A DNA stretch of 64,000 bases. Origin: Methanocalculus chunghsingensis (GTDB lineage: Archaea; Halobacteriota; Methanomicrobia; Methanomicrobiales; Methanocorpusculaceae). Below are positions 43,058-52,101 of the stretch, one piece after another. The stretch spans positions 176,275 through 240,274 of the forward strand of contig NZ_JWHL01000002.1 in NCBI RefSeq assembly GCF_018132105.1, given 5' to 3'. Position 1 is the stretch's first letter, and every line of letters begins with the position of its first letter. The position numbers and the translations under genes were made by a program. The notes below the pieces were generated by a model. The model did not search any database. It was not told the DNA's origin and was given only the letters and a program-made list of their open reading frames with translations.

Positions 43058-43957
43058 CTACTCATTTTCCAAGATCTCTCGTGCCTTCTTCAGTTCCTGC
43101 TTCATCTCATCTGTCGTCGTTGGATACCTGAGATCGAGTGAGTTGATCCCCTTGACGATGAGATCTGCAACAAGTGTTCGTGCAGCCCACTTGTAATCGG
43201 CCGGGATGATGTACCAGGGGGCGTCCTTTGTGCTCGTCTGAAAGAAAGCCTCTTCATATGCTTTATGATAGTCGTCCCAGCGCTTCCGTTCGCTCAGATC
43301 GGAGAGGGAGAACTTCCAGTTCTTCTCTTCGTTCTCCAACCGGGAGAGGAGTCGTTCTTTCTGTTCATCTTTTGAGATATTCAGGAAGAATTTCAGAATG
43401 ATCGTCCCGTTTGCGATCAGATGCCTTTCAAATGCCCGGATATCCTCATATCTTGTATTCCAGAACTCCTCATCGGGTTTAGCAACGGGGAGCCGGTGAT
43501 CCTTGAGGATCTCAGGATGTACTTTTGGCACAAGAACATCCTCATAATAGGATCTGTTGAAGATCCCGATCTCTCCCCTCCGTGGCATCGCCTTCCAGAA
43601 ACGCCAGAGGAAGGAGTGGTCAAGCTCATATCTGGTTGGCACCCCAAAGCTCGTAACACGGCATCCCTGGGGATTGACACCTGACATGACATGCTTGATC
43701 GTTCCGTCCTTCCCTGCAGTATCCATACCCTGGAGAATAATCAGGATCGAGTAACGATTGTCTATCCATAGAAGTTCCTGGGCGTTTGCGAGTGCGGTTC
43801 GGTTCTCTTCGAGGATCTCTTGAGCCCGTGCCTTGACATTATTCTTGCCCCGTTCTTTCAGGGCATCGTTCTGTGCCCATCCGGTATAGAAGTCTGTGAT
43901 TGTAAGGCTTTTTCCAGGCTTAACAAGGAGTTTTTCGATATATTTATCCTTAATCAT
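43058..43957 (-). CDS. ppk2: polyphosphate kinase 2 family protein
   Basis: Transfers phosphate between polyphosphate and nucleotides (class cannot be set by eye). 299 aa. Walker A-like QGMDTAGKDGTIKHV is near residues 75-89, followed by the family lid/segment VNPQGCRVTSFGVPT, RGEIGIFNRSYYEDVLV (Walker B region) and FLNISKDEQKERL. Members of this size are typically class I-III PPK2, which regenerate ADP/ATP or GTP. AT-rich leader CGATATATTTATCC just upstream of the start overlaps the coding start; its promoter lies in the 150-base gap before the divergent gene. Confidence 0.93.
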   Translation of the reverse strand: MIKDKYIEKLLVKPGKSLTITDFYTGWAQNDALKERGKNNVKARAQEILEENRTALANAQELLWIDNRYSILIILQGMDTAGKDGTIKHVMSGVNPQGCRVTSFGVPTRYELDHSFLWRFWKAMPRRGEIGIFNRSYYEDVLVPKVHPEILKDHRLPVAKPDEEFWNTRYEDIRAFERHLIANGTIILKFFLNISKDEQKERLLSRLENEEKNWKFSLSDLSERKRWDDYHKAYEEAFFQTSTKDAPWYIIPADYKWAARTLVADLIVKGINSLDLRYPTTTDEMKQELKKAREILENE

Positions 43958-44077
43958 TCCTTCTCAGGGAATAATGCTCAGGAGATGCAATAAAACAGTT
44001 GGTATTGCCGTAATAGCAGTCGCTGATCATAAGGGAGATCCATTATTGCTGGAGGGCGTCTTTAACCCTGAAACAAC

Positions 44078-44085
44078 TATTTATA
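44078..44085 (+). promoter_or_regulatory. TATA box of the zinc-ribbon protein gene
   Basis: TATTTATA is centred 26 bases before the ATG at 44108, fitting a leaderless transcript. Confidence 0.6.
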
Positions 44086-44107
44086 GCTGATCTGCAATGT
44101 AATCACC

Positions 44108-44461
44108 ATGGTACTATCAGGTCTGCACTGTCCACAGTGTGGGGAGATGACCGTTTTTGCAGAACGGCCATCAGATAATGAGATCTGGATCAAATGCGGG
44201 ACCTGTGACCTCTTTATCGGGCTTTCCGAAGAGGAATGGAACCGTATCAGAACCTCCGAAAACAGGGAGGAGAAGATACACTCCCTTTACCAGAAGATAC
44301 ACCCTCGCATGGAGAGGGTGCAGAGCTGCCGACTCTGTTCAGCCAAACAGAGAGATGGTATGACCGGGGGTCTCTGCACCCCCTGCCTCTCCAAAGCCCT
44401 GATCATCATTCTGCTCATCATGATAGTCACCGCGTTTACCATCTGGTATGGTATCTTTTAA
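44108..44461 (+). CDS. zinc-ribbon membrane protein
   Basis: 117 aa. An N-terminal zinc ribbon (LHCPQCGE near 7-14, then IKCGTCDLF near 33-41) is followed by a charged helix, a second Cys set (CRLCSA and CTPCLSK), and a C-terminal transmembrane helix (about 96-115). The layout resembles small zinc-ribbon proteins that scaffold membrane complexes; no specific function can be given. Convergent with the DHPS-related gene, 7 bases apart. Confidence 0.8.
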   Translation: MVLSGLHCPQCGEMTVFAERPSDNEIWIKCGTCDLFIGLSEEEWNRIRTSENREEKIHSLYQKIHPRMERVQSCRLCSAKQRDGMTGGLCTPCLSKALIIILLIMIVTAFTIWYGIF

Positions 44462-44468
44462 TTGTTGA

Positions 44469-45893
44469 TCAGAACCTGCCATCCTGTTCAAAACTACGGT
44501 TGAAACGGATGGCAAGTTCGGCTTTATAGAGTTCTTTCCCAAGGTAGGCTGCATGGTCCATCCGTGAAATCCAGCCTCTGGCTTCAATCTCATTATATAT
44601 GGAAGCCCAATCCCGGGCCCGGATTGCCATACCGTCCTTTTCAGCAATGATCTCATCTTCAGCAATCCCGATCCTGAAGTTTCCGCAAGGGTCATAGATG
44701 AGCTTCTTTTCTTCCTCTTTCGGGCGAATCAATGAATTATATCTGATCGGGGGTTCCTGCCGCCGCCGCTTCTCCTTGATGAGAAATAGATCGATACCGA
44801 GATCTTTCGGGTATGGTCTTCCCTCCATCAGTGCCATCATCATCGTTGCAATATGCATCTCCCGAACCGACCCTCTCGTCTTGTCCGAGTGTTCGCTTGA
44901 GAAGATGACTGCGGCCCCGACCTCTTTTGCCATCGCTGCAAGGAGTCCGTTTACCCCTGGCGAGTCGGCATCCAGCAGTTCAACGACGTTCCCTGCTCCG
45001 AAGAAGAGTGGGTGATCTGTATCTGCCGCAGCATACCCTGCCAGTGCCCTGACGAGTCCTGATCCGGCAGGAGGAAGCAGGGGATCAGCGATGAGGCAGG
45101 TTATTCCACAGGCCTCAGCTGCCGCGATATTTGCAGGAAGGCCCACCTCTCCGGGGACGACGACAGCCGCAACCCCGGCATCTGCCACAGCAGATCCGAT
45201 GATCGGGATATTCTCTTCCTGGAGTGAGAGGATGAGATCCACCCTTTCAAGGGCGGGTCTGATCAGATCCGGATCCTGCGTATCGATGGCAAGCGGCCCA
45301 TCGATCCCTTCAAGCTCCCGGAAAACACGCCGTACATCCTCCGGGGTGGCATCAAATCCAAAGCCAAGATCGACAATATCTGCTCCTTTGATGAAGAGTG
45401 CGGCAACGGTGGATCTGAGATCCGGATGTCGGTGGACATCCATAATCTCTGCACAGACCTTCATCCTGCTGCCGCCACCGATCTTCTTTCCCCTGATGAC
45501 AAAGTCCGGGTCGGCCTCATCTTCGATCTCAGCAAGCCGCTCAAGAGCACGCTCCCTCTTCATCCCCGCGATGAGATCATCTGCCGGTATGGTGCGTGAG
45601 AGTTGTATCTGGCCTACCCCCGGCAGTATCATTGCCAGATCGCTCGCATGCCGTGGTCCAAGGAAGACCGGAACCCCTGTCTCCTTCTCAACTCCGGAGA
45701 AGTCTGCAGTACACATCCCTGAGACGATCACCTGATCAAAGTGAGAGCTCCTGATCAGGTCGATGAGGTGTCCGGGGGATATGAATGACGCCACCTCGCC
45801 GATGACCTCCACGACACAGTCATGGCCGGACTCGCGGGCCGCCCTTCTGACAAGGTCCTCAGTCTGGGTTCCGGTAATAAGAAGAATCCGCAT
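44469..45893 (-). CDS. dihydropteroate synthase-related protein (DUF6513 type)
   Basis: 474 aa. The N-terminus (1-125) is a small alpha/beta domain starting RILLITGTQTEDLVRRAA. Residues about 140-400 are a pterin-binding-like TIM barrel with FIKGADIVDLGFGFD and AIDTQDPDLI, followed by a C-terminal domain of about 90 residues. This methanogen family is related to dihydropteroate synthase and is suspected to act in methanopterin or a related pathway; the exact reaction is not established to my knowledge. No cofactor genes flank it. Confidence 0.88.
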   Translation of the reverse strand: MRILLITGTQTEDLVRRAARESGHDCVVEVIGEVASFISPGHLIDLIRSSHFDQVIVSGMCTADFSGVEKETGVPVFLGPRHASDLAMILPGVGQIQLSRTIPADDLIAGMKRERALERLAEIEDEADPDFVIRGKKIGGGSRMKVCAEIMDVHRHPDLRSTVAALFIKGADIVDLGFGFDATPEDVRRVFRELEGIDGPLAIDTQDPDLIRPALERVDLILSLQEENIPIIGSAVADAGVAAVVVPGEVGLPANIAAAEACGITCLIADPLLPPAGSGLVRALAGYAAADTDHPLFFGAGNVVELLDADSPGVNGLLAAMAKEVGAAVIFSSEHSDKTRGSVREMHIATMMMALMEGRPYPKDLGIDLFLIKEKRRRQEPPIRYNSLIRPKEEEKKLIYDPCGNFRIGIAEDEIIAEKDGMAIRARDWASIYNEIEARGWISRMDHAAYLGKELYKAELAIRFNRSFEQDGRF

Positions 45894-46002
45894 GGATGAA
45901 TGGTTGACCTGACCCTACATCAAGATGGCGAATTGGTCTATGGCTGAGATAGCAGGTGTACGACTTGCATTTCTGGATTTGATGCTTTTGAATCAGAAAC
46001 GT

Positions 46003-46012
46003 AAAATATAAA
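46003..46012. promoter_or_regulatory. strong orphan TATA box
   Basis: AAAATATAAA preceded by AGAAACGT, a good BRE-TATA pair in the plus direction, predicting a start near 46035. No gene begins within 300 bases on that strand. In the minus direction it lies about 110 bases from the DHPS-related gene start. It could drive a small RNA, a long-leader message for the NuoL-like gene, or be a relic. Confidence 0.45.
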
Positions 46013-46091
46013 AGGCGAATAGAAGGAAAATTGTCATGATACGCCTTATGCCTGTATAGCAGGAGATAGGGAAATCCAGACCAGATGCAGC

Positions 46092-46226
46092 TCAGGCGAT
46101 GATCTTATCTGCCATCTTCTTCCCTGATTCAAACGCTTTATCGACTGAATTTCCATCAGGAAAGGACCTGACCTCCATCGTCTCGGTGACCGTCAACCCT
46201 GAACTCTTCAGTTCATTTGCACAACC
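46092..46226 (-). pseudogene. C-terminal remnant of a flavodoxin-like protein
   Basis: On the minus strand, about 44 codons ending at a TGA (46094-46092) read GCANELKSSGLTVTETMEV followed by RSFPDGNSVDKAFESGKKMA and DKIIA. This is the look of the last strand and helix of a flavodoxin (G-L-x-V, then G-K-x-x-A). No start codon or flavodoxin core lies upstream: the frame runs into AT-rich DNA with no homologous look. I infer deletion of the 5' part. The plus strand has an open frame over the same bases but no family resemblance. Confidence 0.5.
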
Positions 46227-46366
46227 TCTTCGTTTGTTATGGAATGTCCTAAGATTACGAATAAAAGACGGTTATGAAATTATCCCGGAAAACCAGGTTT
46301 TCTGGAGAAAAGGAATGAATCCTTCAGTATCCTTATGTATCACAAGGCAGAATAACCATATTGCCA

Positions 46367-48328
46367 ATGGCGACCATGGGATTCCAACCAGAGTATGCAG
46401 GTATTGCTCTACTGGCAGTTCCATTCATCGGATCCTTTCTCTGTTACTTCATGGGACGCTACTCTCCTCCCCTCCGTAACCTGATTGCAGTCTCTGCTCC
46501 TGCCCTTGTTCTTCTGATCGCCGGCCTTGGCATCCCCTCCCTCTCTCCGGATCTCAGCCTGCGAATTGCCATTGAGAATGAGTATCTCTTTTATACACCA
46601 GTTATCCAGATCAATCCTTTTTCATATGTGGTTATTCTGGTCACTGCGTTTGTCTGGATGCTTGGCACAGTCTATGCCACCGGCTATCTTGGTGAGGAGG
46701 AGAGGACGAACCGGTTCTATGCCTTCTGGCTCTTCTCCTTCTTTGCAGATCTCGGTGTACTCATCTCGGGCGACTACATCACCCTGTATCTCTTCTTTGA
46801 ACTGCTGACCCTCTCGGCATTTGTGCTGATCATCCATTACCAGACGCATGATGCGGTTGCTGCGGCGAAGAAATATCTCTTTCTTGGTATATCCGGTGCC
46901 TTTCTCATCCTTGCCGGTGCGGCTCTCCTGTATGCAGGTACTGGATCGGTTGATGTGGCCCCTCTTGCAGTGGGTTCAGGCCTGACCAGCTCGCAGATCC
47001 TCCTCATTGCCGGACTGATGATCCTTGGGTTCGGTGTGAAGGCGGGAATGTACCCTGTTCATATCTGGCTTCCCGATGCCCACAGCTCCGCTCCGACACC
47101 CGCCTCAGCGATACTCTCAGGACTGATCATCAAGGTTGGTGCGTACGGAATCTTCGTTGTCTGCCTCTTCATCCTCTTGCCTTCCGTCATCTCAGGCTCT
47201 CTCTCCTCTTCCGGGTCCCCCGCTGGTCTTGTACTGATCTGGCTCTCCCTCATCACAATGATCGTTGCCGTCTTTCTCGCCCTGATGCAGACCAACTCAA
47301 AGAGAATGCTTGCGTACCACAGCATCAGCCAGATGGGGTTCATCCTCCTTGGCATCTCCTGTGTGGTGTATCTTGGAGATGCGGGATCGACCGGGTTTGC
47401 CGGGGGCCTCTATCATCTCATCAACCATGCCCTCTTCAAAGCCTCCCTCTTCCTTGCAGTGGGGGCCGTCTTTCTGGCAACAGATGAGCTGAATATGTAT
47501 AAGATCGGAGGCATCTGGCGCTCTATGCCGTTTACTGCGGTGGCAATGGCAATCGGAGTCTGTGCGATCTCAGGTATTCCGGGCTTCAACGGGTTTGTCA
47601 GCAAGGCATTCATTCATCATGCCCTTATCGATGCTCAGGCCCTTGGAGGGTGGACTCTCCTTCCTGCCGAGGCGATCTTCTTCATCGTCTGCGGAGGAAC
47701 CGTCGCCTCGACCGGGAAACTCCTCCTCTTTACCTTCTTTGGTGAGACGAAGCTTCAGAGACTGCCTCTTGATACAACACCCATCCCGATGAGGGCAGCA
47801 CTCTTCGCCCTCTCGGTTGCGATCATACTTCTTGGCATACTCCCGGGTCTTGCCATCTTCTTTATTTTGCCAGCAGCAATGATATTTCCATTCTCCGAGT
47901 CAGGAATCACATATATTGCCGGATACGCCGGATACGGGGGGGCAGGGATCTATTCGGCCGGAAATATCGGATATGCGATACTTGAGGTGAGTGTCGGGAT
48001 CCTTCTCTTCATCGCTTATGTCTTCTGGGGATGGTTTCATTGGGAGAAGAAGGTCCCATCCCTCATCTCCCCTGATGCCTGGTACTACCGGGCTACCGGG
48101 GCCTTTCATTCGACCGGCAGATTTGTCGGGATCGATCTCCTCTCCGGAATACAGGAGATGACCCGATCAGCAGATGAGCGTTTTCAGGAGCGCTGGCATC
48201 TCTTCTCACGCAGGCACCGGCGAACCCTGATGAACCTCTCGACATTCGGGACCGGTATCCTCCTGATCACACTGGTCCTTGGGATCTATCTGATCATCAT
48301 CATCCTCACACCATTCATCGGATGGTAG
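46367..48328 (+). CDS. NuoL/HyfB-like proton- or ion-conducting membrane subunit
   Basis: 653 aa with about 16 transmembrane helices. The antiporter-like core is visible: GDYITLYLFFELLTLSAFVLI near residues 126-146 with the key Glu, GVKAGMYPVHIWLPDAHSSAPTPASAILSG near 222-251 (in part) with the key Lys, and the broken-helix HSISQMGF near 315. A long C-terminal amphipathic/transmembrane extension follows (GWFHWEKKVPSLISPDAWYYR). It faces the Mrp-like operon in convergent orientation, 2 bases between stops, so it could be the MrpA-like partner. ATG at 46367 is preferred over TTG at 46361. Confidence 0.88.
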   Translation: MATMGFQPEYAGIALLAVPFIGSFLCYFMGRYSPPLRNLIAVSAPALVLLIAGLGIPSLSPDLSLRIAIENEYLFYTPVIQINPFSYVVILVTAFVWMLGTVYATGYLGEEERTNRFYAFWLFSFFADLGVLISGDYITLYLFFELLTLSAFVLIIHYQTHDAVAAAKKYLFLGISGAFLILAGAALLYAGTGSVDVAPLAVGSGLTSSQILLIAGLMILGFGVKAGMYPVHIWLPDAHSSAPTPASAILSGLIIKVGAYGIFVVCLFILLPSVISGSLSSSGSPAGLVLIWLSLITMIVAVFLALMQTNSKRMLAYHSISQMGFILLGISCVVYLGDAGSTGFAGGLYHLINHALFKASLFLAVGAVFLATDELNMYKIGGIWRSMPFTAVAMAIGVCAISGIPGFNGFVSKAFIHHALIDAQALGGWTLLPAEAIFFIVCGGTVASTGKLLLFTFFGETKLQRLPLDTTPIPMRAALFALSVAIILLGILPGLAIFFILPAAMIFPFSESGITYIAGYAGYGGAGIYSAGNIGYAILEVSVGILLFIAYVFWGWFHWEKKVPSLISPDAWYYRATGAFHSTGRFVGIDLLSGIQEMTRSADERFQERWHLFSRRHRRTLMNLSTFGTGILLITLVLGIYLIIIILTPFIGW

Positions 48329-48330
48329 TA

Positions 48331-49824
48331 TCAGATGCCTGTGATACTCCTGACGATTGCAGTTGCCACCTCCAGAGGGAAGTAGGGTGCGTTTGGCAAT
48401 ATTCCAAAAAGGATGACCATCATGGCGGTGAAGATCAGGGGGAATTTGATGAACCAGCTTGTCTGATCCTCAAAGTCCCCGGACTCTGCCGGCTCTGAGA
48501 AATAAGCATGGTAGATCGGGGGGAGGAAGTAGGCGGCATTTAAGAGTGCGCTTAAGAGAAGGAGAAGCACGTAGATCCATGCTCCTGCATCAAGGGCACC
48601 CGTTATGATGAACCATTTTGTGATGAATCCGGCGGTCAGAGGGATGCCGATGAGGCCTAGCCCCCCGATGGTGAAGGCTGCCCATGTATAGGGCATCTCA
48701 TCGGCCATCCCATGCATCTCGGAGAGGCGGGTCTTCCCGGTTGTAACATAGATCGATCCTGCACAGAAGAAGAGTGTGATCTTCATGAAAGCCTGGTGCA
48801 TCATATGAGCAATCCCTCCTTCAAGGGCGGCCGGTGCAAGGAGGGCGACAGCGAGGACGATATAGGAGAGCTGGCTAATCGTGGAGTATGCAAGCCTCAT
48901 TTTCAGGTTATCCTGTGCAAGTGCGATGAATGAGGCGGTTATAATTGTACACCCGGCGACGACGGCAAGGACCGGTGCGGCACCTATCTCAGTGAAGAGC
49001 TCTATGCCGAAGATATACATGATGATCCGGAGGAGGCCGAATGCCCCTGCCTTCACGACTGCAACGGCATGCAGCAGGGCGCTCACCGGGGTCGGTGCAA
49101 CCATCGCAGCAGGCAGCCAGCCGTGGAGGGGCATGATCGCGGTCTTGACCCCGACTCCGGCGATGAAGAGGAAGCAGAGGAGCCGGAGGATATCAGTGCC
49201 TCCGGTTCCGGCGAGTATCCCCCCTTCGGCAAAGTCAAGGGTTCCTGTCATCGTGTAGGTAAGAATGATAGCAAAGAGGAGGACGATCCCCCCGGTCATC
49301 AGGTATGCAAGGTACTTCTTCCCGGCAGCCATCGCCTCCTTCGTCTGGCTATGGACAACGAGTGGGTATGTGGCAAAGGTCAGGATCTCATAAAAGATGA
49401 AGAATGTAAGAAGATTCCCTGAGAATGCGATCCCGACGGTCGATGCGATACAGACAGCGAAACAGAGATAATAGCGTGTCTGGGCATGTTCATGGAGGGA
49501 TCGCATATACCCGATCGAGAAGAGCGAGGTGACAATCCAGAGCAAGGATGAGAGGAATGCAAAGTAGATTCCGAAGAGATCGACCGTCAGGGAGAACGGG
49601 ACCCCGGGCAGGAGGGTAACCGGTGCCCATTGGAGAATCCACCCATCCATAATGGCCTGGTACATCAAAAATATCAGCAGAAACTTGAGGAGAGTCGCTC
49701 CCATCGTCACCCCCTCATTGACATATCGTACTCTGTTCCCAAAGATGGCGATGAGAATCGCTGCAGAGAGCGAGATACAGAGTGCAATAGCCGGTGCTGC
49801 TGATGCGATCACCTCCCCGCTCAT
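48331..49824 (-). CDS. MrpD/NuoN-like antiporter subunit, second copy
   Basis: 497 aa, about 14 transmembrane helices. Motifs: SGNLLTFFIFYEILTFATYPLVVHS near residues 132-157 (in part; key Glu), GVKTAIMPLHGWLPAAMVAPTPVSALLH near 233 (key Lys), and AYSTISQLSYI near 313. It is the last gene of an eight-gene Mrp-like operon and overlaps the preceding antiporter gene by 4 bases. In Mbh complexes this position would be taken by the hydrogenase genes; here a second antiporter-like subunit takes it. Confidence 0.9.
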   Translation of the reverse strand: MSGEVIASAAPAIALCISLSAAILIAIFGNRVRYVNEGVTMGATLLKFLLIFLMYQAIMDGWILQWAPVTLLPGVPFSLTVDLFGIYFAFLSSLLWIVTSLFSIGYMRSLHEHAQTRYYLCFAVCIASTVGIAFSGNLLTFFIFYEILTFATYPLVVHSQTKEAMAAGKKYLAYLMTGGIVLLFAIILTYTMTGTLDFAEGGILAGTGGTDILRLLCFLFIAGVGVKTAIMPLHGWLPAAMVAPTPVSALLHAVAVVKAGAFGLLRIIMYIFGIELFTEIGAAPVLAVVAGCTIITASFIALAQDNLKMRLAYSTISQLSYIVLAVALLAPAALEGGIAHMMHQAFMKITLFFCAGSIYVTTGKTRLSEMHGMADEMPYTWAAFTIGGLGLIGIPLTAGFITKWFIITGALDAGAWIYVLLLLLSALLNAAYFLPPIYHAYFSEPAESGDFEDQTSWFIKFPLIFTAMMVILFGILPNAPYFPLEVATAIVRSITGI

Positions 49825-51305
49825 ATCCCGCCTCCAAGGAGTATTCCTGCGGCAGGCCTGATCATCTCCATCGGAACCTCAACGAAGAATCCGAGGAGGA
49901 TCGATGCCCCCCCAAGTATCAGAATAATCAATATCGAGGGCCATGGTGTCTCATGAAGCCGGTGTTCCCGATGCGATGGCTCAAAGTACGCGAAACGAAA
50001 TATCCTGAAGAAGTACAAAGCGGTTAGCAGAGTCCAGAAGAGGATGACTCCCGCATAGATCAGCAAACCGATCCCGATTGCTGCGTTTGCAACATATATC
50101 TTACTCATGAAGCCGCCACTTAACGGAATGCCGATGATCGAGATGGCTCCGAGTGAAAAACCCGCCATTGTATAGGGCATCTCATCTGCAAGTCCACGGA
50201 AGTCCTCAATCCTTCTGATCCCCGCCTGAATCAGCATGGCATCGGCGGCGATGAAGAGGCAGACCTTCGAAACCGTGTGTGTGATCATATGGAGCATTGC
50301 CCCTTCAAGCCCTGCAGATGTCGCAAAGCTGATACCAAGGACGATACATCCGATATTTGCACCCGTTGAATATGCAAGCATCCTCCTGATATCTGCCTGC
50401 TGTAGTGCAACGATGGAACAGATGATGATCGCAACGGCACCGAGAAGTGAGAGAACGGAAGGCAGCGGAACCGTCTCGGCAGAGAGTGAAGGGCCGAATA
50501 TGACGTATATAAGCCTTATAAGGGCGACAAGCCCGGCTTTCAGGGCAAGGGTCGAGATGACCGGGGTGATCGAGGGTGCATGGGCATAGGCATCCGGCAT
50601 CCAGATATGGAGTGGAAAGAGGCCGATTTTTGTTGACAGTCCGGCAATAAGAAGAGCAAATCCGCCAAGAACCGTCCATGAATTGATAATATCTGGCAGA
50701 ATATCCCCCATCAGTGTCATATTCAGGGTGCCGGTACTGATGAAGAGAAAACCGGTTCCGATAAGGATCAGGGCAGAACCTGCAGATCCAATCAGGAGGT
50801 ACTTATACCCGGCAAGAAGGCTCTTCCCGTCGCCCCTGATCGCAACAAGGCCATACATTGCGATTGCCAGGATCTCGATGAGAACGAAGAGATTAAAGAG
50901 ATCATTTGTCAGAACGATCCCCTGCATACCTCCGACAGCGAGGAGGATGAGCGTATAGAAGATGGACGTCTTCTTCTTTCCCAGCTCAGGGATCGTCGCC
51001 GAGAGGTAGATGATTGCGATCAGGGTGATTGCGGATATCAGCAGAGAGAGGACTGCTCCGAGGTGATCTGCGACAAACTCTATCCCCAGCGGCGGGGGAA
51101 CCCCTGAGAGATGGTAGGATATCGGTCCGTTTATCAGGACATAGTGAGCCAGGAGGAGTGAGCATGCAAGATTCACTGAAAGGGCAACAACTGCGATACC
51201 CTTCACCGTTCTTTTGAGGAGGATCCCGACGAGCGGTGTGATATATGCTGTTATCACCGGGATCATCACGACGAGGATGGGGAGATGGTCGGTAACCGGG
51301 ATCAT
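49821..51305 (-). CDS. mnhD: MrpD/MnhD-like Na+/H+ antiporter subunit
   Basis: 494 aa, about 14 transmembrane helices. The antiporter motif TNDLFNLFVLIEILAIAMYGLVA (in part) near residues 112-134 carries the key Glu, STKIGLFPLHIWMPDAYAHAPS near 226-247 the key Lys, and AYSTGANIGCI near 315. It is homologous to MbhH/MrpD and is placed after the MrpC-like gene as in all Mrp operons. Overlaps both neighbours by 4 bases. Confidence 0.92.
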   Translation of the reverse strand: MIPVTDHLPILVVMIPVITAYITPLVGILLKRTVKGIAVVALSVNLACSLLLAHYVLINGPISYHLSGVPPPLGIEFVADHLGAVLSLLISAITLIAIIYLSATIPELGKKKTSIFYTLILLAVGGMQGIVLTNDLFNLFVLIEILAIAMYGLVAIRGDGKSLLAGYKYLLIGSAGSALILIGTGFLFISTGTLNMTLMGDILPDIINSWTVLGGFALLIAGLSTKIGLFPLHIWMPDAYAHAPSITPVISTLALKAGLVALIRLIYVIFGPSLSAETVPLPSVLSLLGAVAIIICSIVALQQADIRRMLAYSTGANIGCIVLGISFATSAGLEGAMLHMITHTVSKVCLFIAADAMLIQAGIRRIEDFRGLADEMPYTMAGFSLGAISIIGIPLSGGFMSKIYVANAAIGIGLLIYAGVILFWTLLTALYFFRIFRFAYFEPSHREHRLHETPWPSILIILILGGASILLGFFVEVPMEMIRPAAGILLGGGI

Positions 51306-51679
51306 AGCTCCTCCATCAGCCTCCCTGCATCGAGTGTTCCGTACCGCCGATAGATGAGGACTGCAAAACTGAGTGCAAGTGCTGTCACACAGAGGGTGAC
51401 GACGATAGCTGTAAGCATCATCGCAGAGGGAAGAGGATTTGCGTAGATCATCGTATCGGCTACCGCCCCCTCCTTGGGGAGGATCGGGCCAACCCCTCCA
51501 TCGATATCCCCAAGCGAGATATAGAAGAGGAAGATAGCCGTCTCAATGATATTTAATCCAATAAACTTCTTGATCAGGTTCTTCTTCGCTATCAGGGTAT
51601 AGAGCCCGATCATGATCAGAATGATCGAGACCCAGTAGTTGTAATGACCAAGGATAAATGCGGGATCGAGGACGCTCAT
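51302..51679 (-). CDS. mnhC: MrpC/MnhC-like subunit (NuoK homologue)
   Basis: 125 aa with three transmembrane helices (about 13-30, 36-56, 82-107). The family signature FIGLNIIETAIFLFYISLG near residues 37-55 holds the conserved Glu of NuoK-like proteins. Overlaps mnhB and mnhD by 4 bases each. Confidence 0.92.
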   Translation of the reverse strand: MSVLDPAFILGHYNYWVSIILIMIGLYTLIAKKNLIKKFIGLNIIETAIFLFYISLGDIDGGVGPILPKEGAVADTMIYANPLPSAMMLTAIVVTLCVTALALSFAVLIYRRYGTLDAGRLMEEL

Positions 51680-52101
51680 TCTCCCCTCCCGGTTATTGTC
51701 AGAAATACAAGGCAGATCATTCCGGAGACGGCTATGCCGATTCCAATCTCAACGATGGTGATCATAATCGCATGGATGGTCTCCACCGGGAAGGGGAGTG
51801 GGAGGAGGCTGTACTGGAGGTAGAATCCCCCTGATACAATCCCAAGGAAGCCTGTCACCCCAAAGAGGACCGCTCCGCTGACACCGAGGATCCAGAGTTT
51901 TGATCCGGCAGGCTGTGACCTAAATTCGATACGGCTTCTTCCAATCGCAGCAAGGATGAGTGCGCTTGTAAAGATGATCCCTGCCTGAAACCCCCCGCCT
52001 GCCCCGAGGTGGCCATGCAGAAGGATATATGCCCCAAAGAGGAGAAGAAACGGCACCATCAGGCGGGCGATCGTCCGGACGATGATATCACTTCTCGTCA
52101 T
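51676..52101 (-). CDS. mnhB: MrpB/MnhB-like subunit (MbhF type)
   Basis: 141 aa, four transmembrane helices. The pattern PFLLLFGAYILLHGHLGAGGGFQAGIIF near residues 17-44 (in part) with GHLGAGGGFQ is the MnhB signature. Corresponds to the C-terminal half of longer MrpB proteins. Overlaps the upstream gene by 14 bases and mnhC by 4. Confidence 0.92.
   Translation of the reverse strand: MTRSDIIVRTIARLMVPFLLLFGAYILLHGHLGAGGGFQAGIIFTSALILAAIGRSRIEFRSQPAGSKLWILGVSGAVLFGVTGFLGIVSGGFYLQYSLLPLPFPVETIHAIMITIVEIGIGIAVSGMICLVFLTITGRGE

Larger units (their letters stand above)
45894..46366. other. 470-base intergenic region with orphan promoter and gene remnant
   Basis: Between the DHPS-related gene and the NuoL-like gene no intact gene is credible. 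A strong TATA-like AAAATATAAA (46003-46012) could fire in either direction. Downstream on the plus strand is only a 7-codon ORF at 46036 (MIRLMPV). The minus strand of 46092-46226 encodes a degraded protein tail, described separately. The rest shows no clear structure. Confidence 0.6.

Noticed and set aside
46099..46479. 126-codon plus-strand open frame in the gap before the NuoL-like gene
   Set aside because: No family resemblance, and it runs into the NuoL-like gene in another frame; the opposite strand of its first part reads as a flavodoxin-like tail, so it is probably a shadow.
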